A stretch of DNA of 7,303 bases from positions 1 through 7,303 of the forward strand of contig DIHF01000079.1 of the NCBI GenBank assembly GCA_002420015.1. The letters are read 5' to 3'. Both the position numbers and the translations under genes were made by a program. This document shows, in pieces, positions 7,097 through 7,303 of this stretch (its first letter is position 1; the number at the start of each line of letters is the position of its first letter). The notes under the pieces are model-generated. The model was not told the DNA's origin, searched no databases, and saw only the letters and a list, made by a program, of their open reading frames with translations. This DNA comes from Micavibrio sp. UBA5703. Lineage in GTDB: Bacteria > Pseudomonadota > Alphaproteobacteria > Micavibrionales > Micavibrionaceae.

Positions 7097-7269
7097 AAAT
7101 CCTCCGCATCACATTGATCTATAGCTGTTATTCGAGTTAGTCAGTTCGTTCGTCATTTTTTTATTTTTGAAGTGGGTTATGTCCTTTGTTGTGTTTCTTC
7201 TCGTTCCCGTCTTTTCTTTGCCCATATTCCGCATGACGACAGTATAGGAAAAATTTCCTTATTATATAC
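7097..7269. other. AT-rich intergenic region without a supported gene
   Basis: After rsmB the sequence turns T-rich on the plus strand, with a run of seven T at about 7159-7165. No stable GC-rich hairpin precedes it, so I do not call a terminator. A 14-bp palindrome, AGGAAA-AA-TTTCCT (7246-7259), lies 10 bases upstream of the promoter that follows. Only a doubtful 41-codon minus-strand reading frame (7109-7234) is present. Confidence 0.5.
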
Positions 7270-7298
7270 TTGACTGCACATACTATATGGCTTATCCT
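7270..7298 (+). promoter_or_regulatory. Sigma70-type promoter for a gene beyond the right edge
   Basis: TTGACT (7270-7275) and TATCCT (7293-7298) are spaced by exactly 17 bases in AT-rich DNA. The transcript would begin about at or just past the end of the window. A palindrome lies 10 bases upstream of the -35 box, where an activator could bind. The gene it serves is not visible. Confidence 0.5.
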
Positions 7299-7303
7299 TG
7301 AAA

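Noticed and set aside
7130..7170. T-run after rsmB as an intrinsic terminator
   Set aside because: The preceding bases form at best a 4-bp stem, too weak to support a call.
7109..7234. 41-codon basic minus-strand reading frame after rsmB, with a TATAAT upstream
   Set aside because: No proper Shine-Dalgarno and no -35 box at the right distance; the Lys/Asn/Thr-rich composition follows from AT-rich DNA.

Overview
This window looks like chromosomal DNA of an alphaproteobacterium or close relative with moderately high GC. The evidence is an SRP RNA directly upstream of dnaX and ybaB, a DUF1674 (SdhAF4-type) gene close to rsmB, and a DUF1223 protein, all arrangements or families typical of that class. 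A GTCATCCCGA...GAGGGATCTT palindromic repeat is also present. The species cannot be named from the sequence. Most of the window is ordinary housekeeping DNA. I see no phage, insertion sequence, CRISPR array or recognisable defence system.

Left part (1-1021), minus strand: the 5' third of rimO (ribosomal protein S12 methylthiotransferase) runs off the left edge. Upstream of it lies a visibly AT-richer gene for an unrecognised 108-residue protein. That gene has a clear Shine-Dalgarno sequence and a near-consensus promoter (TTGACA-17-TATCTT), and the same promoter could also feed rimO. A second promoter points the other way and fits the 5' end of the SRP RNA gene.

Central part (1022-4332), plus strand: the SRP 4.5S-type RNA (ffs) is followed by a tight four-gene cluster with gaps of 5-6 bases. 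Its genes are dnaX (clamp-loader gamma/tau subunit), ybaB/ebfC (nucleoid-associated protein), a DUF486 four-helix membrane protein, and xthA (exonuclease III-type AP endonuclease). The recR gene that usually follows ybaB is not here. The cluster joins DNA replication and repair functions with protein targeting.

Right part (4313-7303): a secreted or periplasmic DUF1223 protein on the minus strand overlaps the end of xthA tail to tail by 20 bases. A 110-bp palindromic repeat covers its start region, and the DUF1674 gene follows, also on the minus strand. Divergent from DUF1674, after a short gap, a plus-strand pair encodes an AroQ-class chorismate mutase and RsmB (16S rRNA m5C967 methyltransferase), with no base between stop and start codon. 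The last 200 bases are AT-rich and end with a strong-looking promoter for a gene outside the window.

No clearly new system is visible. The points most worth a second look are the orphan 108-residue gene, the palindromic repeat that overlaps and can be translated into the DUF1223 gene, the altered CxxC in DUF1223, and the unusual neighbours of ybaB and rsmB.
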